A DNA stretch of 64,000 nt from Cinclus cinclus (lineage: Eukaryota > Chordata > Aves > Passeriformes > Cinclidae): NCBI RefSeq assembly GCF_963662255.1, contig NW_026912169.1:1-64000 (forward strand). Direction: 5' to 3'. The notes below the pieces were generated by a model. The model was not told the origin of the DNA, searched no databases, and worked only from the letters and a program-made list of their open reading frames with translations. A program made the position numbers and the translations under genes. Positions 47,286 to 59,696 of this stretch are shown in pieces. Every line of letters begins with the position of its first letter. The first letter of the stretch is position 1.

Positions 47286-48664
47286 GGTGCCAGAAGGCAA
47301 GTTTCAGCAGGGCGTTCCGGGCGAGCTTAATGTGTAGCCGCAGTTGTTCTAGGCGAGATTGTAGCCGAGAAGCTTTCCGTCTCCATTCACGAGACAAGAA
47401 AAGCAGAAAGCAATGGTCTAGAGGGTTGTGAAGAAAAGTTCTCGTAGCGAGCTCGTTGCGGCAGAAGCGAAAGCCAGGAGCAGCGTGCTCACTGCGAGAA
47501 GTAGACGGCGCTTCGCCTCCTTGGGAAGGAAATGGCGTCTGGGCACGAACGGCAGCCAGCGAAGCTTCAGAACAGCAGGCTGTTCTGCTCAGCGTACGAG
47601 CCTGAAGTGAGTGGCAAGGGCTAAGGGGACAGTTCCAAGGCATCTAGCTTTCCTGCTAGCAATGCCATTTCTACCCTGCTGTGGAAAACATTGTCCTTTG
47701 CCCTTCTGCTCCGAGAGGCACAGAGCACCTCGGCAGACGCAGTGCAGAGGGAAAGGACACAGTATCCGAGGGAGCGTGGCGCCGCTTAGGCGGGCAAAGC
47801 AGAAAGGTGCCGCCCGGCACTGGCTTTGACTCCCTGAGCTTCCTTGCTAGGACAGCAGCTGCCGAAAGCTGGCAACTAGGCTGCCAGAGTGCAGAATGTA
47901 GGCGGTCTGGCACGCCTGCTTGCCGAAAGCCAGTATCAGCGAGACAGCATGCTAGGCTCTGTTTCACAGCACCTTGGAGAACACGCCCTTGAAGAATGCC
48001 CTCTCTGCTCCGCAAAAGCTCTGCCACAGCGAAGGTGGAAGAAGAAGCCTGTGGCCACGGGCAGAGCTGGTCAACAGCTGCGCCTAACTTTCCCAAGCTG
48101 CGAGAGCATTCTCAGCCGAGTTCTGCTTTAACAGAGCTATTGCTGAACTTTTGCAGTCCCGGAGGCTGCTGAAACCAAGGCTGTGTTCTGCCTCTTCATT
48201 CTTGCCTTCCTGTGCTCCAGCGAGAAGTGAAGCTCTGGCACGGCATTCAGCTTTGCCGCCTCTCTGCACGGGAAGCACTAGACAGAACTAGTGTGCTTCG
48301 TGCATGCTCTCTCCTCGCTTTTATGGTCACTGCTCTGCTTTTTGCTTGGCAGCGTTCCAAGGGTCCACGGCATACCTCTTGCACAGCGAGAGGTGGCCGG
48401 CGAGGAATACTTGCTGGCTTAAGTCGTTCCATGCTCAAGGCATTCATCAGAGCAGCACAATGCGGGAAAAGAGGGGGGAACATTGCAGGACAAATTTCTA
48501 TGCTGGATCATGATTGTCTGCGAGACAGCTCTTCGCAGCGCGAGTATTTGGCCAGGCTGAAATCAGCGCCACGGGAAGCCAATCTGACAAGCGGAGTGCA
48601 ACGAGCGCGGCGATATGGGGCCACTTGGCAGGTGGCCGAAGAAAGACGGCTGCCCCGCGAATGG
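47286..48664. repeat. Satellite unit 33
   Basis: Sites: 144T/155T, 186A/AC, 266GG, 449C, 556T, 689T, 760A, 987G, 1073C. A private CG to CA change is at 47949, and TTTAACAG lies near 48130 where other units have TTTGACAG. Confidence 0.95.
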
Positions 48665-50043
48665 GGTGCCAGAAGGCAAGTTTCAGCAGGGCGTTCCGGG
48701 CGAGCTTAATGTGTAGCCGCAGTTGTTCTAGGCGAGATTGTAGCCGAGAAGCATTCCGTCTCCATTCACGAGACAAGAAAAGCAGAAAGCAATGGTCTAG
48801 AGGGTTGAGAAGAAAAGTGCTCGTAGCGAGCTCGTTGCGGCAGAAGCGACAGCCAGGAGCAGCGTGCTCGGTGCGAGAAGTAGACGGCGCTTCGCCTCCT
48901 TGGGAAGGAAATCGCGTCTGGGCACGAACGGCAGCCAGCGAAGCTTCAGAACAGCAGGCTGTTCTGCTCAGCGTACGAGCCTGAAGTGAGTGGCAAGGGC
49001 TAAGGGGACAGTTCCAAGGCATCTAGCTTTCCTGCTAGCAATGCCATTTCTACCCTGCTGTGGAAAAAAATGTCCTTTGCCCTTCTGCTCCGAGAGGCAC
49101 AGAGCACCTCGGCAGACGCAGTGCAGAGGGAAAGGACACAGTATCCGAGGGAGCGGGACGCCGCTTAGGCGGGCAAAGCAGAAAGGTGCCGCCCGGCACT
49201 GGCTTTGACTCCCTGAGCTTCCTTGCTAGGACAGCAGCTGCCGAAAGCTGGCAACTAGGCTGCCAGAGTGCAGAATGTAGGCGGTCTGGCACGCCTGCTT
49301 GCCGAAAGCCAGTATCAGCGAGACAGCGTGCTAGGCTCTGTTTCACAGCACCCTGGAGAACACGCACTTGAAGAATGCCCTCTCTGCTCCGCAAAAGCTC
49401 TGCCACAGTGAAGGTGGAAGAAGCAGCCTGTGGCCACGGGCAGAGCTGGTCAACAGCTGCGCCTAACTTTCCCAAGCTGCGAGAGCATTCTCAGCCGAGT
49501 TCTGCTTTGACAGAGCTATTGCTGAACTTTTGCAGTCCCGGAGGCTGCTGAAACCAAGGCTGTGTTCTGCCTCTTCATTCTTGCCTTCCTGTGCTCCAGC
49601 GAGAAGTGAAGCTCTGGCACGGCATTCAGCTTTGCCGCCTCTCTGCACGGAAAGCACTAGACAGAACTAGTGTGCTTCGTGCATGCTCTCTCCTCGCTTT
49701 TATGGTCACTGCTCTGCTTTTTGCTTGGCAGCGTTCCAAGGGTCCACGGCATACCTCTTGCACAGCGAGAGGTGGCCGGCGAGGAATACTTGCTGGCTTA
49801 AGTCGTTCCATGCTCAAGGCATTCATCAGAGCAGCACAATGTGGGAAAAGAGGGGGGAACATTGCAGGACAAATTTCTATGCTGGATCATGATTGTCTGC
49901 GAGACAGCTCTTCGCAGCGCGAGTATTTGGCCAGGCTGAAATCAGCGCCACGGGAAGCCAATCTGACAAGCGGAGTGCAACGAGCGCGGCGATATGGGGC
50001 CACTTGGCAGGTGGCCGAAGAAAGACGGCTGCCCAGCGAATGT
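48665..50043. repeat. Satellite unit 34
   Basis: Sites: 186C/GG, 249C, 266GG, 404A/406A, 492G/494A, 556T, 689C, 702A, 745T, 987A, 1379T. Private changes are A near 48753, T at 49842 (CG to TG) and A at 50035. It is an isolated unit of the outer variant family. Confidence 0.95.
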
Positions 50044-51422
50044 GGTGCCAGAAGGCAAGTTTCAGCAGGGCGTTCCGGGCGAGCTTAATGTGTAGCCGCA
50101 GTTGTTCTAGGCGAGATTGTAGCCGAGAAGCTTTCCGTCTCCATTCACGAGACAAGAAAAGCAGAAAGCAATGGTCTAGAGGGTTGAGAAGAAAAGTGCT
50201 CGTAGCGAGCTCGTTGCGGCAGAAGCGAAAGCCAGGAGCAGCGTGCTCACTGCGAGAAGTAGACGGCGCTTCGCCTCCTTGGGAAGGAAATCGCGTCTGG
50301 GCACGAACGGCAGCCAGCGAAGCTTCAGAACAGCAGGCTGTTCTGCTCAGCGTACGAGCCTGAAGTGAGTGGCAAGGGCTAAGGGGACAGTTCCAAGGCA
50401 TCTAGCTTTCCTGTTAGCAATGCCATTTCTACCCTGCTGTGGAAAACATTGTCCTTTGCCCTTCTGCTCCGAGAGGCACAGAGCACCTCGGCAGACGCAG
50501 TGCAGAGGGAAAGGACACAGTATCCGAGGGAGCGTGACGCCGCTTAGGCGGGCAAAGCAGAAAGGTGCCGCCCGGCACTGGCTTTGACTCCCTGAGCTGC
50601 CTTGCTAGGACAGCAGCTGCCGAAAGCTGGCAACTAGGCTGCCAGAGTGCAGAATGTAGGCGGTCTGGCACGCCTGCTTGCCGAAAGCCAGTATCAGCGA
50701 GACAGCGTGCTAGGCTCTGTTTCACAGCACCCTGGAGAACACGCCCTTGAAGAATGCCCTCTCTGCTCCGCAAAAGCTCTGCCACAGCGAAGGTGGAAGA
50801 AGAAGCCTGTGGCCACGGGCAGAGCTGGTCAACAGCTGCGCCTAACTTTCCCAAGCTGCGAGAGCATTCTCAGCCGAGTTCTGCTTTGACAGAGCTATTG
50901 CTGAACTTTTGCAGTCCCGGAGGCTGCTGAAACCAAGGCTGTGTTCTGCCTCTTCATTCTTGCCTTCCTGTGCTCCAGCGAGAAGTGAAGCTCTGGCACG
51001 GCATTCAGCTTTGCCGCCTCTCTGCACGGAAAGCACTAGACAGAACTAGTGTGCTTCGTGCATGCTCTCTCCTCGCTTTTATGGTCACTGTTCTGCTTTT
51101 TGCTTGGCAGCGTTCAAAGGGTCCACGGCATACCTCTTGCACAGCGAGAGGTGGCCGGCGAGGAATACTTGCTGGCTTAAGTCGTTCCATGCTCAAGGCA
51201 TTCATCAGAGCAGCACAATGCGGGAAAAGAGGGGGGAACATTGCAGGACAAATTTCTATGCTGGATCATGATTGTCTGCGAGACAGCTCTTCGCAGCGCG
51301 AGTATTTGGCCAGGCTGAAATCAGCGCCACGGGAAGCCAATCTGACAAGCGGAGTGCAACGAGCGCGGCGATATGGGGCCACTTGGCAGGTGGCCGAAGA
51401 AAGACGGCTGCCCCGCGAATGG
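50044..51422. repeat. Satellite unit 35
   Basis: Sites: 186A/AC, 249C, 266GG, 404C/406T, 492T/494A, 556G, 760A, 987A, 1073A. T at 50414 and T at 51091 are both repeated in unit 37 exactly 2758 bp on. Confidence 0.96.
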
Positions 51423-52801
51423 GGTGCCAGAAGGCAAGTTTCAGCAGGGCGTTCCGGGCGAGCTTAATGTGTAGCCGCAGTTGTTCTAGGCGAGATTGTA
51501 GCCGAGAAGCTTTCCGTCTCCATTCACGAGACAAGAAAAGCAGAAAGCAATGGTCTAGAGGGTTGAGAAGAAAAGTGCTCGTAGCGAGCTCGTTGCGGCA
51601 GAAGCGAAAGCCAGGAGCAGCGTGCTCACTGCGAGAAGTAGACGGCGCTTCGCCTCCTTGGGAAGGAAATGGCGTCTGGGCACGAACGCCAGCCAGCGAA
51701 GCTTCAGAACAGCAGGCTGTTCTGCTCAGCGTACGAGCCTGAAGTGAGTGGCAAGGGCTAAGGGGACAGTTCCAAGGCATCTAGCTTTCCTGCTAGCAAT
51801 GCCATTTCTACCCTGCTGTGGAAAACAATGTCCTTTGCCCTTCTGCTCCGAGAGGCACAGAGCACCTCGGCAGACGCAGTGCAGAGGGAAAGGACACAGT
51901 ATCCGAGGGAGCGGGACGCCGCTTAGGCGGGCAAAGCAGAAAGGTGCCGCCCGGCACTGGCTTTGACTCCCTGAGCTTCCTTGCTAGGACAGCAGCTGCC
52001 GAAAGCTGGCAACTAGGCTGCCAGAGTGCAGAATGTAGGCGGTCTGGCACGCCTGCTTGCCGAAAGCCAGGATCAGCGAGACAGCGTGCTAGGCTCTGTT
52101 TCACAGCACCCTGGAGAACACGCCCTTGAAGAATGCCCTCTCTGCTCCGCAAAAGCTCTGCCACAGCGAAGGTGGAAGAAGCAGCCTGTGGCCACGGGCA
52201 GAGCTGGTCAACAGCTGCGCCTAACTTTCCCAAGCTGCGAGAGCATTCTCAGCCGAGTTCTGCTTTGACAGAGCTATTGCTGAACTTTTGCAGTCCCGGA
52301 GGCTGCTGAAACCAAGGCTGTGTTCTGCCTCTTCATTCTTGCCTTCCTGTGCTCCAGCGAGAAGTGAAGCTCTGGCACGGCATTCAGCTTTGCCGCCTCT
52401 CTGCACGGAAAGCACTAGACAGAACTAGTGTGCTTCGTGCATGCTCTCTCCTCGCTTTTATGGTCACTGCTCTGCTTTTTGCTTGGCAGCGTTCAAAGGG
52501 TCCACGGCATACCTCTTGCACAGCGAGAGGTGGCCGGCGAGGAATACTTGCTGGCTTAAGTCGTTCCATGCTCAAGGCATTCATCAGAGCAGCACAATGC
52601 GGGAAAAGAGGGGGGAACATTGCAGGACAAATTTCTATGCTGGATCATGATTGTCTGCGAGACAGCTCTTCGCAGCGCGAGTATTTGGCCAGGCTGAAAT
52701 CAGCGCCACGGGAAGCCAATCTGACAAGCGGAGTGCAACGAGCGCGGCGATATGGGGCCACTTGGCAGGTGGCCGAAGAAAGACGGCTGCCCCGCGAATG
52801 T
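51423..52801. repeat. Satellite unit 36
   Basis: Sites: 186A/AC, 266GC, 404C/406A, 492G/494A, 556T, 649G, 689C, 987A, 1073A, 1379T. It is the first unit with 406A alone. Confidence 0.95.
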
Positions 52802-54180
52802 GGTGCCAGAAGGCAAGTTTCAGCAGGGCGTTCCGGGCGAGCTTAATGTGTAGCCGCAGTTGTTCTAGGCGAGATTGTAGCCGAGAAGCTTTCCGTCTCC
52901 ATTCACGAGACAAGAAAAGCAGAAAGCAATGGTCTAGAGGGTTGAGAAGAAAAGTGCTCGTAGCGAGCTCGTTGCGGCAGAAGCGAAAGCCAGGAGCAGC
53001 GTGCTCACTGCGAGAAGTAGACGGCGCTTCGCCTCCTTGGGAAGGAAATCGCGTCTGGGCACGAACGGCAGCCAGCGAAGCTTCAGAACAGCAGGCTGTT
53101 CTGCTCAGCGTACGAGCCTGAAGTGAGTGGCAAGGGCTAAGGGGACAGTTCCAAGGCATCTAGCTTTCCTGTTAGCAATGCCATTTCTACCCTGCTGTGG
53201 AAAACATTGTCCTTTGCCCTTCTGCTCCGAGAGGCACAGAGCACCTCGGCAGACGCAGTGCAGAGGGAAAGGACACAGTATCCGAGGGAGCGTGACGCCG
53301 CTTAGGCGGGCAAAGCAGAAAGGTGCCGCCCGGCACTGGCTTTGACTCCCTGAGCTGCCTTGCTAGGACAGCAGCTGCCGAAAGCTGGCAACTAGGCTGC
53401 CAGAGTGCAGAATGTAGGCGGTCTGGCACGCCTGCTTGCCGAAAGCCAGTATCAGCGAGACAGCGTGCTAGGCTCTGTTTCACAGCACCCTGGAGAACAC
53501 GCCCTTGAAGAATGCCCTCTCTGCTCCGCAAAAGCTCTGCCACAGCGAAGGTGGAAGAAGCATCCTGTGGCCACGGGCAGAGCTGGTCAACAGCTGCGCC
53601 TAACTTTCCCAAGCTGCGAGAGCATTCTCAGCCGAGTTCTGCTTTGACAGAGCTATTGCTGAACTTTTGCAGTCCCGGAGGCTGCTGAAACCAAGGCTGT
53701 GTTCTGCCTCTTCATTCTTGCCTTCCTGTGCTCCAGCGAGAAGTGAAGCTCTGGCACGGCATTCAGCTTTGCCGCCTCTCTGCACGGAAAGCACTAGACA
53801 GAACTAGTGTGCTTCGTGCATGCTCTCTCCTCGCTTTTATGGTCACTGTTCTGCTTTTTGCTTGGCAGCGTTCAAAGGGTCCACGGCATACCTCTTGCAC
53901 AGCGAGAGGTGGCCGGCGAGGAATACTTGCTGGCTTAAGTCGTTCCATGCTCAAGGCATTCATCAGAGCAGCACAATGGGGGAAAAGAGGGGGGAACATT
54001 GCAGGACAAATGTCTATGCTGGATCATGATTGTCTGCGAGACAGCTCTTCGCAGCGCGAGTATTTGGCCAGGCTGAAATCAGCGCCACGGGAAGCCAATC
54101 TGACAAGCGGAGTGCAACGAGCGCGGCGATATGGGGCCACTTGGCAGGTGGCCGAAGAAAGACGGCTGCCCCGCGAATGG
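52802..54180. repeat. Satellite unit 37
   Basis: It has the state of unit 35 (249C, 494A, T at 53172, T at 53849), with T at offset 762 instead of 760A. Private changes lie near 53979 (GGGGG) and 54011 (AAATGTC). Confidence 0.95.
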
Positions 54181-55559
54181 GGTGCCAGAAGGCAAGTTTC
54201 AGCAGGGCGTTCCGGGCGAGCTTAATGTGTAGCCGCAGTTGTTCTAGGCGAGATTGTAGCCGAGAAGCTTTCCGTCTCCATTCACGAGACAAGAAAAGCA
54301 GAAAGCAATGGTCTAGAGGGTTGAGAAGAAAAGTGCTCGTAGCGAGCTCGTTGCGGCAGAAGCGAAAGCCAGGAGCAGCGTGCTCACTGCGAGAAGTAGA
54401 CGGCGCTTCGCCTCCTTGGGAAGGAAATGGCGTCTGGGCACGAACGCCAGCCAGCGAAGCTTCAGAACAGCAGGCTGTTCTGCTCAGCGTACGAGCCTGA
54501 AGTGAGTGGCAAGGGCTAAGGGGACAGTTCCAAGGCATCTAGCTTTCCTGCTAGCAATGCCATTTCTACCCTGCTGTGGAAAACAATGTCCTTTGCCCTT
54601 CTGCTCCGAGAGGCACAGAGCACCTCGGCAGACGCAGTGCAGAGGGAAAGGACACAGTATCCGAGGGAGCGTGACGCCGCTTAGGCGGGCAAAGCAGAAA
54701 GGTGCCGCCCGGCACTGGCTTTGACTCCCTGAGCTGCCTTGCTAGGACAGCAGCTGCCGAAAGCTGGCAACTAGGCTGCCAGAGTGCAGAATGTAGGCGG
54801 TCTGGCACGCCTGCTTGCCGAAAGCCAGTATCAGCGAGACAGCGTGCTAGGCTCTGTTTCACAGCACCCTGGAGAACACGCCCTTGAAGAATGCCCTCTC
54901 TGCTCCGCAAAAGCTCTGCCACAGCGAAGGTGGAAGAAGCAGCTTGTGGCCACGGGCAGAGCTGGTCAACAGCTGCGCCTAACTTTCCCAAGCTGCGAGA
55001 GCATTCTCAGCCGAGTTCTGCTTTGACAGAGCTATTGCTGAACTTTTGCAGTCCCGGAGGCTGCTGAAACCAAGGCTGTGTTCTGCCTCTTCATTCTTGC
55101 CTTCCTGTGCTCCAGCGAGAAGTGAAGCTCTGGCACGGCATTCAGCTTTGCCGCCTCTCTGCACGGAAAGCACTAGACAGAACTAGTGTGCTTCGTGCAT
55201 GCTCTCTCCTCGCTTTTATGGTCACTGCTCTGCTTTTTGCTTGGCAGCGTTCAAAGGGTCCACGGCATACCTCTTGCACAGCGAGAGGTGGCCGGCGAGG
55301 AATACTTGCTGGCTTAAGTCGTTCCATGCTCAAGGCATTCATCAGAGCAGCACAATGCGGGAAAAGAGGGGGGAACATTGCAGGACAAATTTCTATGCTG
55401 GAACATGATTTTCTGCGAGACAGCTCTTCGCAGCGCTAGTATTTGGCCAGGCTGAAATCAGCGCCACGGGAAGCCAATCTGACAAGCGGAGTGCAACGAG
55501 CGCGGCGATATGGGGCCACTTGGCAGGTGGCCGAAGAAAGACGGCTGCCCCGCGAATGG
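54181..55559. repeat. Satellite unit 38
   Basis: Sites: 186A/AC, 266GC, 404C/406A, 492T/494A, 556G, 764T, 987A, 1073A, and the first 1223A/1231T. T at 55437 makes CGCTAG, shared only with unit 44. Confidence 0.95.
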
Positions 55560-56938
55560 GGTGCCAGAAGGCAAGTTTCAGCAGGGCGTTCCGGGCGAGC
55601 TTAATGTGTAGCCGCAGTTGTTCTAGGCGAGATTGTAGCCGAGAAGCTTTCCGTCTCCATTCACGAGACAAGAAAAGCAGAAAGCAATGGTCTAGAGGGT
55701 TGAGAAGAAAAGTGCTCGTAGCGAGCTCGTTGCGGCAGAAGCGAAAGCCAGGAGCAGCGTGCTCACTGCGAGAAGTAGACGGCGCTTCGCCTCCTTGGGA
55801 AGGAAATGGCGTCTGGGCACGAACGGCAGCCAGCGAAGCTTCAGAACAGCAGGCTGTTCTGCTCAGCGTACGAGCCTGAAGTGAGTGGCAAGGGCTAAGG
55901 GGACAGTTCCAAGGCATCTAGCTTTCCTGCTAGCAATGCCATTTCTACCCTGCTGTGGAAAACAATGTCCTTTGCCCTTCTGCTCCGAGAGGCACAGAGC
56001 ACCTCGGCAGACGCAGTGCAGAGGGAAAGGACACAGTATCCGAGGGAGCGTGACGCCGCTTAGGCGGGCAAAGCAGAAAGGTGCCGCCCGGCACTGGCTT
56101 TGACTCCCTGAGCTGCCTTGCTAGGACAGCAGCTGCCGAAAGCTGGCAACTAGGCTGCCAGAGTGCAGAATGTAGGCGGTCTGGCACGCCTGCTTGCCGA
56201 AAGCCAGTATCAGCGAGACAGCGTGCTAGGCTCTGTTTCACAGCACCCTGGAGAACACGCCCTTGAAGAATGCCCTCTCTGCTCCGCAAAAGCTCTGCCA
56301 CAGCGAAGGTGGAAGAAGCAGCTTGTGGCCACGGGCAGAGCTGGTCAACAGCTGCGCCTAACTTTCCCAAGCTGCGAGAGCATTCTCAGCCGAGTTCTGC
56401 TTTGACAGAGCTATTGCTGAACTTTTGCAGTCCCGGAGGCTGCTGAAACCAAGGCTGTGTTCTGCCTCTTCATTCTTGCCTTCCTGTGCTCCAGCGAGAA
56501 GTGAAGCTCTGGCACGGCATTCAGCTTTGCCGCCTCTCTGCACGGAAAGCACTAGACAGAACTAGTGTGCTTCGTGCATGCTCTCTCCTCGCTTTTATGG
56601 TCACTGCTCTGCTTTTTGCTTGGCAGCGTTCAAAGGGTCCACGGCATACCTCTTGCACAGCGAGAGGTGGCCGGCGAGGAATACTTGCTGGCTTAAGTCG
56701 TTCCATGCTCAAGGCATTCATCAGAGCAGCACAATGCGGGAAAAGAGGGGGGAACATTGCAGGACAAATTTCTATGCTGGAACATGATTTTCTGCGAGAC
56801 AGCTCTTCGCAGCGCGAGTATTTGGCCAGGCTGAAATCAGCGCCACGGGAAGCCAATCTGACAAGCGGAGTGCAACGAGCGCGGCGATATGGGGCCACTT
56901 GGCAGGTGGCCGAAGAAAGACGGCTGCCCCGCGAATGG
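55560..56938. repeat. Satellite unit 39
   Basis: Sites: 186A/AC, 266GG, 404C/406A, 492T/494A, 556G, 764T, 987A, 1073A, 1223A/1231T. Confidence 0.95.
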
Positions 56939-58317
56939 GGTGCCAGAAGGCAAGTTTCAGCAGGGCGTTCCGGGCGAGCTTAATGTGTAGCCGCAGTTGT
57001 TCTAGGCGAGATTGTAGCCGAGAAGCTTTCCGTCTCCATTCACGAGACAAGAAAAGCAGAAAGCAATGGTCTAGAGGGTTGAGAAGAAAAGTGCTCGTAG
57101 CGAGCTCGTTGCGGCAGAAGCGAAAGCCAGGAGCAGCGTGATCACTGCGAGAAGTAGACGGCGCTTCGCCTCCTTGGGAAGGAAATGGCGTCTGGGCACG
57201 AACGGCAGAAAGCGAAGCTTCAGAACAGCAGGCTGTTCTGCTCAGCGTACGAGCCTGAAGTGAGTGGCAAGGGCTAAGGGGACAGTTCCAAGGCATCTAG
57301 CTTTCCTGCTAGCAATGCCATTTCTACCCTGCTGTGGATAACATTGTCCTTTGCCCTTCTGCTCCGAGAGGCACAGAGCACCTCGGCAGACGCAGTGCAG
57401 AGGGAAAGGACACAGTATCCGAGGGAGCGGGACGCCGCTTAGGCGGGCAAAGCAGAAAGGTGCCGCCCGGCACTGGCTTTGACTCCCTGAGCTGCCTTGC
57501 TAGGACAGCAGCTGCCGAAAGCTGGCAACTAGGCTGCCAGAGTGCAGAATGTAGGCGGTCTGGCACGCCTGCTTGCCGAAAGCCAGTATCAGCGAGACAG
57601 CGTGCTAGGCTCTGTTTCACAGCACCCTGGAGAACACGCACTTGAAGAATGCCCTCTCTGCTCCGCAAAAGCTCTGCCACAGTGAAGGTGGAAGAAGCAG
57701 CCTGTGGCCACGGGCAGAGCTGGTCAACAGCTGCGCCTAACTTTCCCAAGCTGCGAGAGCATTCTCAGCCGAGTTCTGCTTTGACAGAGCTATTGCTGAA
57801 CTTTTGCAGTCCCGGAGGCTGCTGAAACCAAGGCTGTGTTCTGCCTCTTCATTCTTGCCTTCCTGTGCTCCAGCGAGAAGTGAAGCTCTGGCACGGCATT
57901 CAGCTTTGCCGCCTCTCTGCACGGAAAGCACTAGACAGAACTAGTGTGCTTCGTGCATGCTCTCTCCTCGCTTTTATGGTCACTGCTCTGCTTTTTGCTT
58001 GGCAGCGTTCAAAGGGTCCACGGCATACCTCTTGCACAGCGAGAGGTGGCCGGCGAGGAATACTTGCTGGCTTAAGTCGTTCCATGCTCAAGGCATTCAT
58101 CAGAGCAGCACAATGCGGGAAAAGAGGGGGGAACATTGCAGGACAAATTTCTATGCTGGAACATGATTTTCTGCGAGACAGCTCTTCGCAGCGCGAGTAT
58201 TTGGCCAGGCTGAAATCAGCGCCACGGGAAGCCAATCTGACAAGCGGAGTGCAACGAGCGCGGCGATATGGGGCCACTTGGCAGGTGGCCGAAGAAAGAC
58301 GGCTGCCCCGCGAATGG
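56939..58317. repeat. Satellite unit 40
   Basis: Sites: 401T (57339), 492G/494A, 556G, 702A, 745T, 987A, 1073A, 1223A/1231T. Private changes give GTGATCAC near 57141 and GGCAGAAAGC near 57210. The 401T-702A-745T set recurs in unit 44. Confidence 0.95.
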
Positions 58318-59696
58318 GGTGCCAGAAGGCAAGTTTCAGCAGGGCGTTCCGGGCGAGCTTAATGTGTAGCCGCAGTTGTTCTAGGCGAGATTGTAGCCGA
58401 GAAGCTTTCCGTCTCCATTCACGAGACAAGAAAAGCAGAAAGCAATGGTCTAGAGGGTTGAGAAGAAAAGTGCTCGTAGCGAGCTCGTTGCGGCAGAAGC
58501 GAAAGCCAGGAGCAGCGTGCTCACTGCGAGAAGTAGACGGCGCTTCGCCTCCTTGGGAAGGAAATGGCGTCTGGGCACGAACGGCAGCCAGCGAAGCTTC
58601 AGAACAGCAGGCTGTTCTGCTCAGCGTACGAGCCTGAAGTGAGTGGCAAGGGCTAAGGGGACAGTTCCAAGGCATCTAGCTTTCCTGCTAGCAATGCCAT
58701 TTCTACCCTGCTGTGGAAAACAATGTCCTTTGCCCTTCTGCTCCGAGAGGCACAGAGCACCTCGGCAGACGCAGTGCAGAGGGAAAGGACACAGTATCCG
58801 AGGGAGCGTGACGCCGCTTAGGCGGGCAAAGCAGAAAGGTGCCGCCCGGCACTGGCTTTGACTCCCTGAGCTGCCTTGCTAGGACAGCAGCTGCCGAAAG
58901 CTGGCAACTAGGCTGCCAGAGTGCAGAATGTAGGCGGTCTGGCACGCCTGCTTGCCGAAAGCCAGTATCAGCGAGACAGCGTGCTAGGCTCTGTTTCACA
59001 GCACCCTGGAGAACACGCCCTTGAAGAATGCCCTCTCTGCTCCGCAAAAGCTCTGCCACAGCGAAGGTGGAAGAAGCAGCTTGTGGCCACGGGCAGAGCT
59101 GGTCAACAGCTGCGCCTAACTTTCCCAAGCTGCGAGAGCATTCTCAGCCGAGTTCTGCTTTGACAGAGCTATTGCTGAACTTTTGCAGTCCCGGAGGCTG
59201 CTGAAACCAAGGCTGTGTTCTGCCTCTTCATTCTTGCCTTCCTGTGCTCCAGCGAGAAGTGAAGCTCTGGCACGGCATTCAGCTTTGCCGCCTCTCTGCA
59301 CGGAAAGCACTAGACAGAACTAGTGTGCTTCGTGCATGCTCTCTCCTCGCTTTTATGGTCACTGCTCTGCTTTTTGCTTGGCAGCGTTCCAAGGGTCCAC
59401 GGCATACCTCTTGCACAGCGAGAGGTGCCCGGCGAGGAATACTTGCTGGCTTAAGTCGTTCCATGCTCAAGGCATTCATCAGAGCAGCACAATGCGGGAA
59501 AAGAGGGGGGAACATTGCAGGACAAATTTCTATGCTGGATCATGATTGTCTGCGAGACAGCTCTTCGCAGCGCGAGTATTTGGCCAGGCTGAAATCAGCG
59601 CCACGGGAAGCCAATCTGACAAGCGGAGTGCAACGAGCGCGGCGATATGGGGCCACTTGGCAGGTGGCCGAAGAAAGACGGCTGCCCCGCGAATGG
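58318..59696. repeat. Satellite unit 41
   Basis: Sites: 186A/AC, 266GG, 404C/406A, 492T/494A, 556G, 764T, 1073C, 1223T/1231G. C at 59428 (GGTGCCCGG) is shared only with unit 44. Confidence 0.95.
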
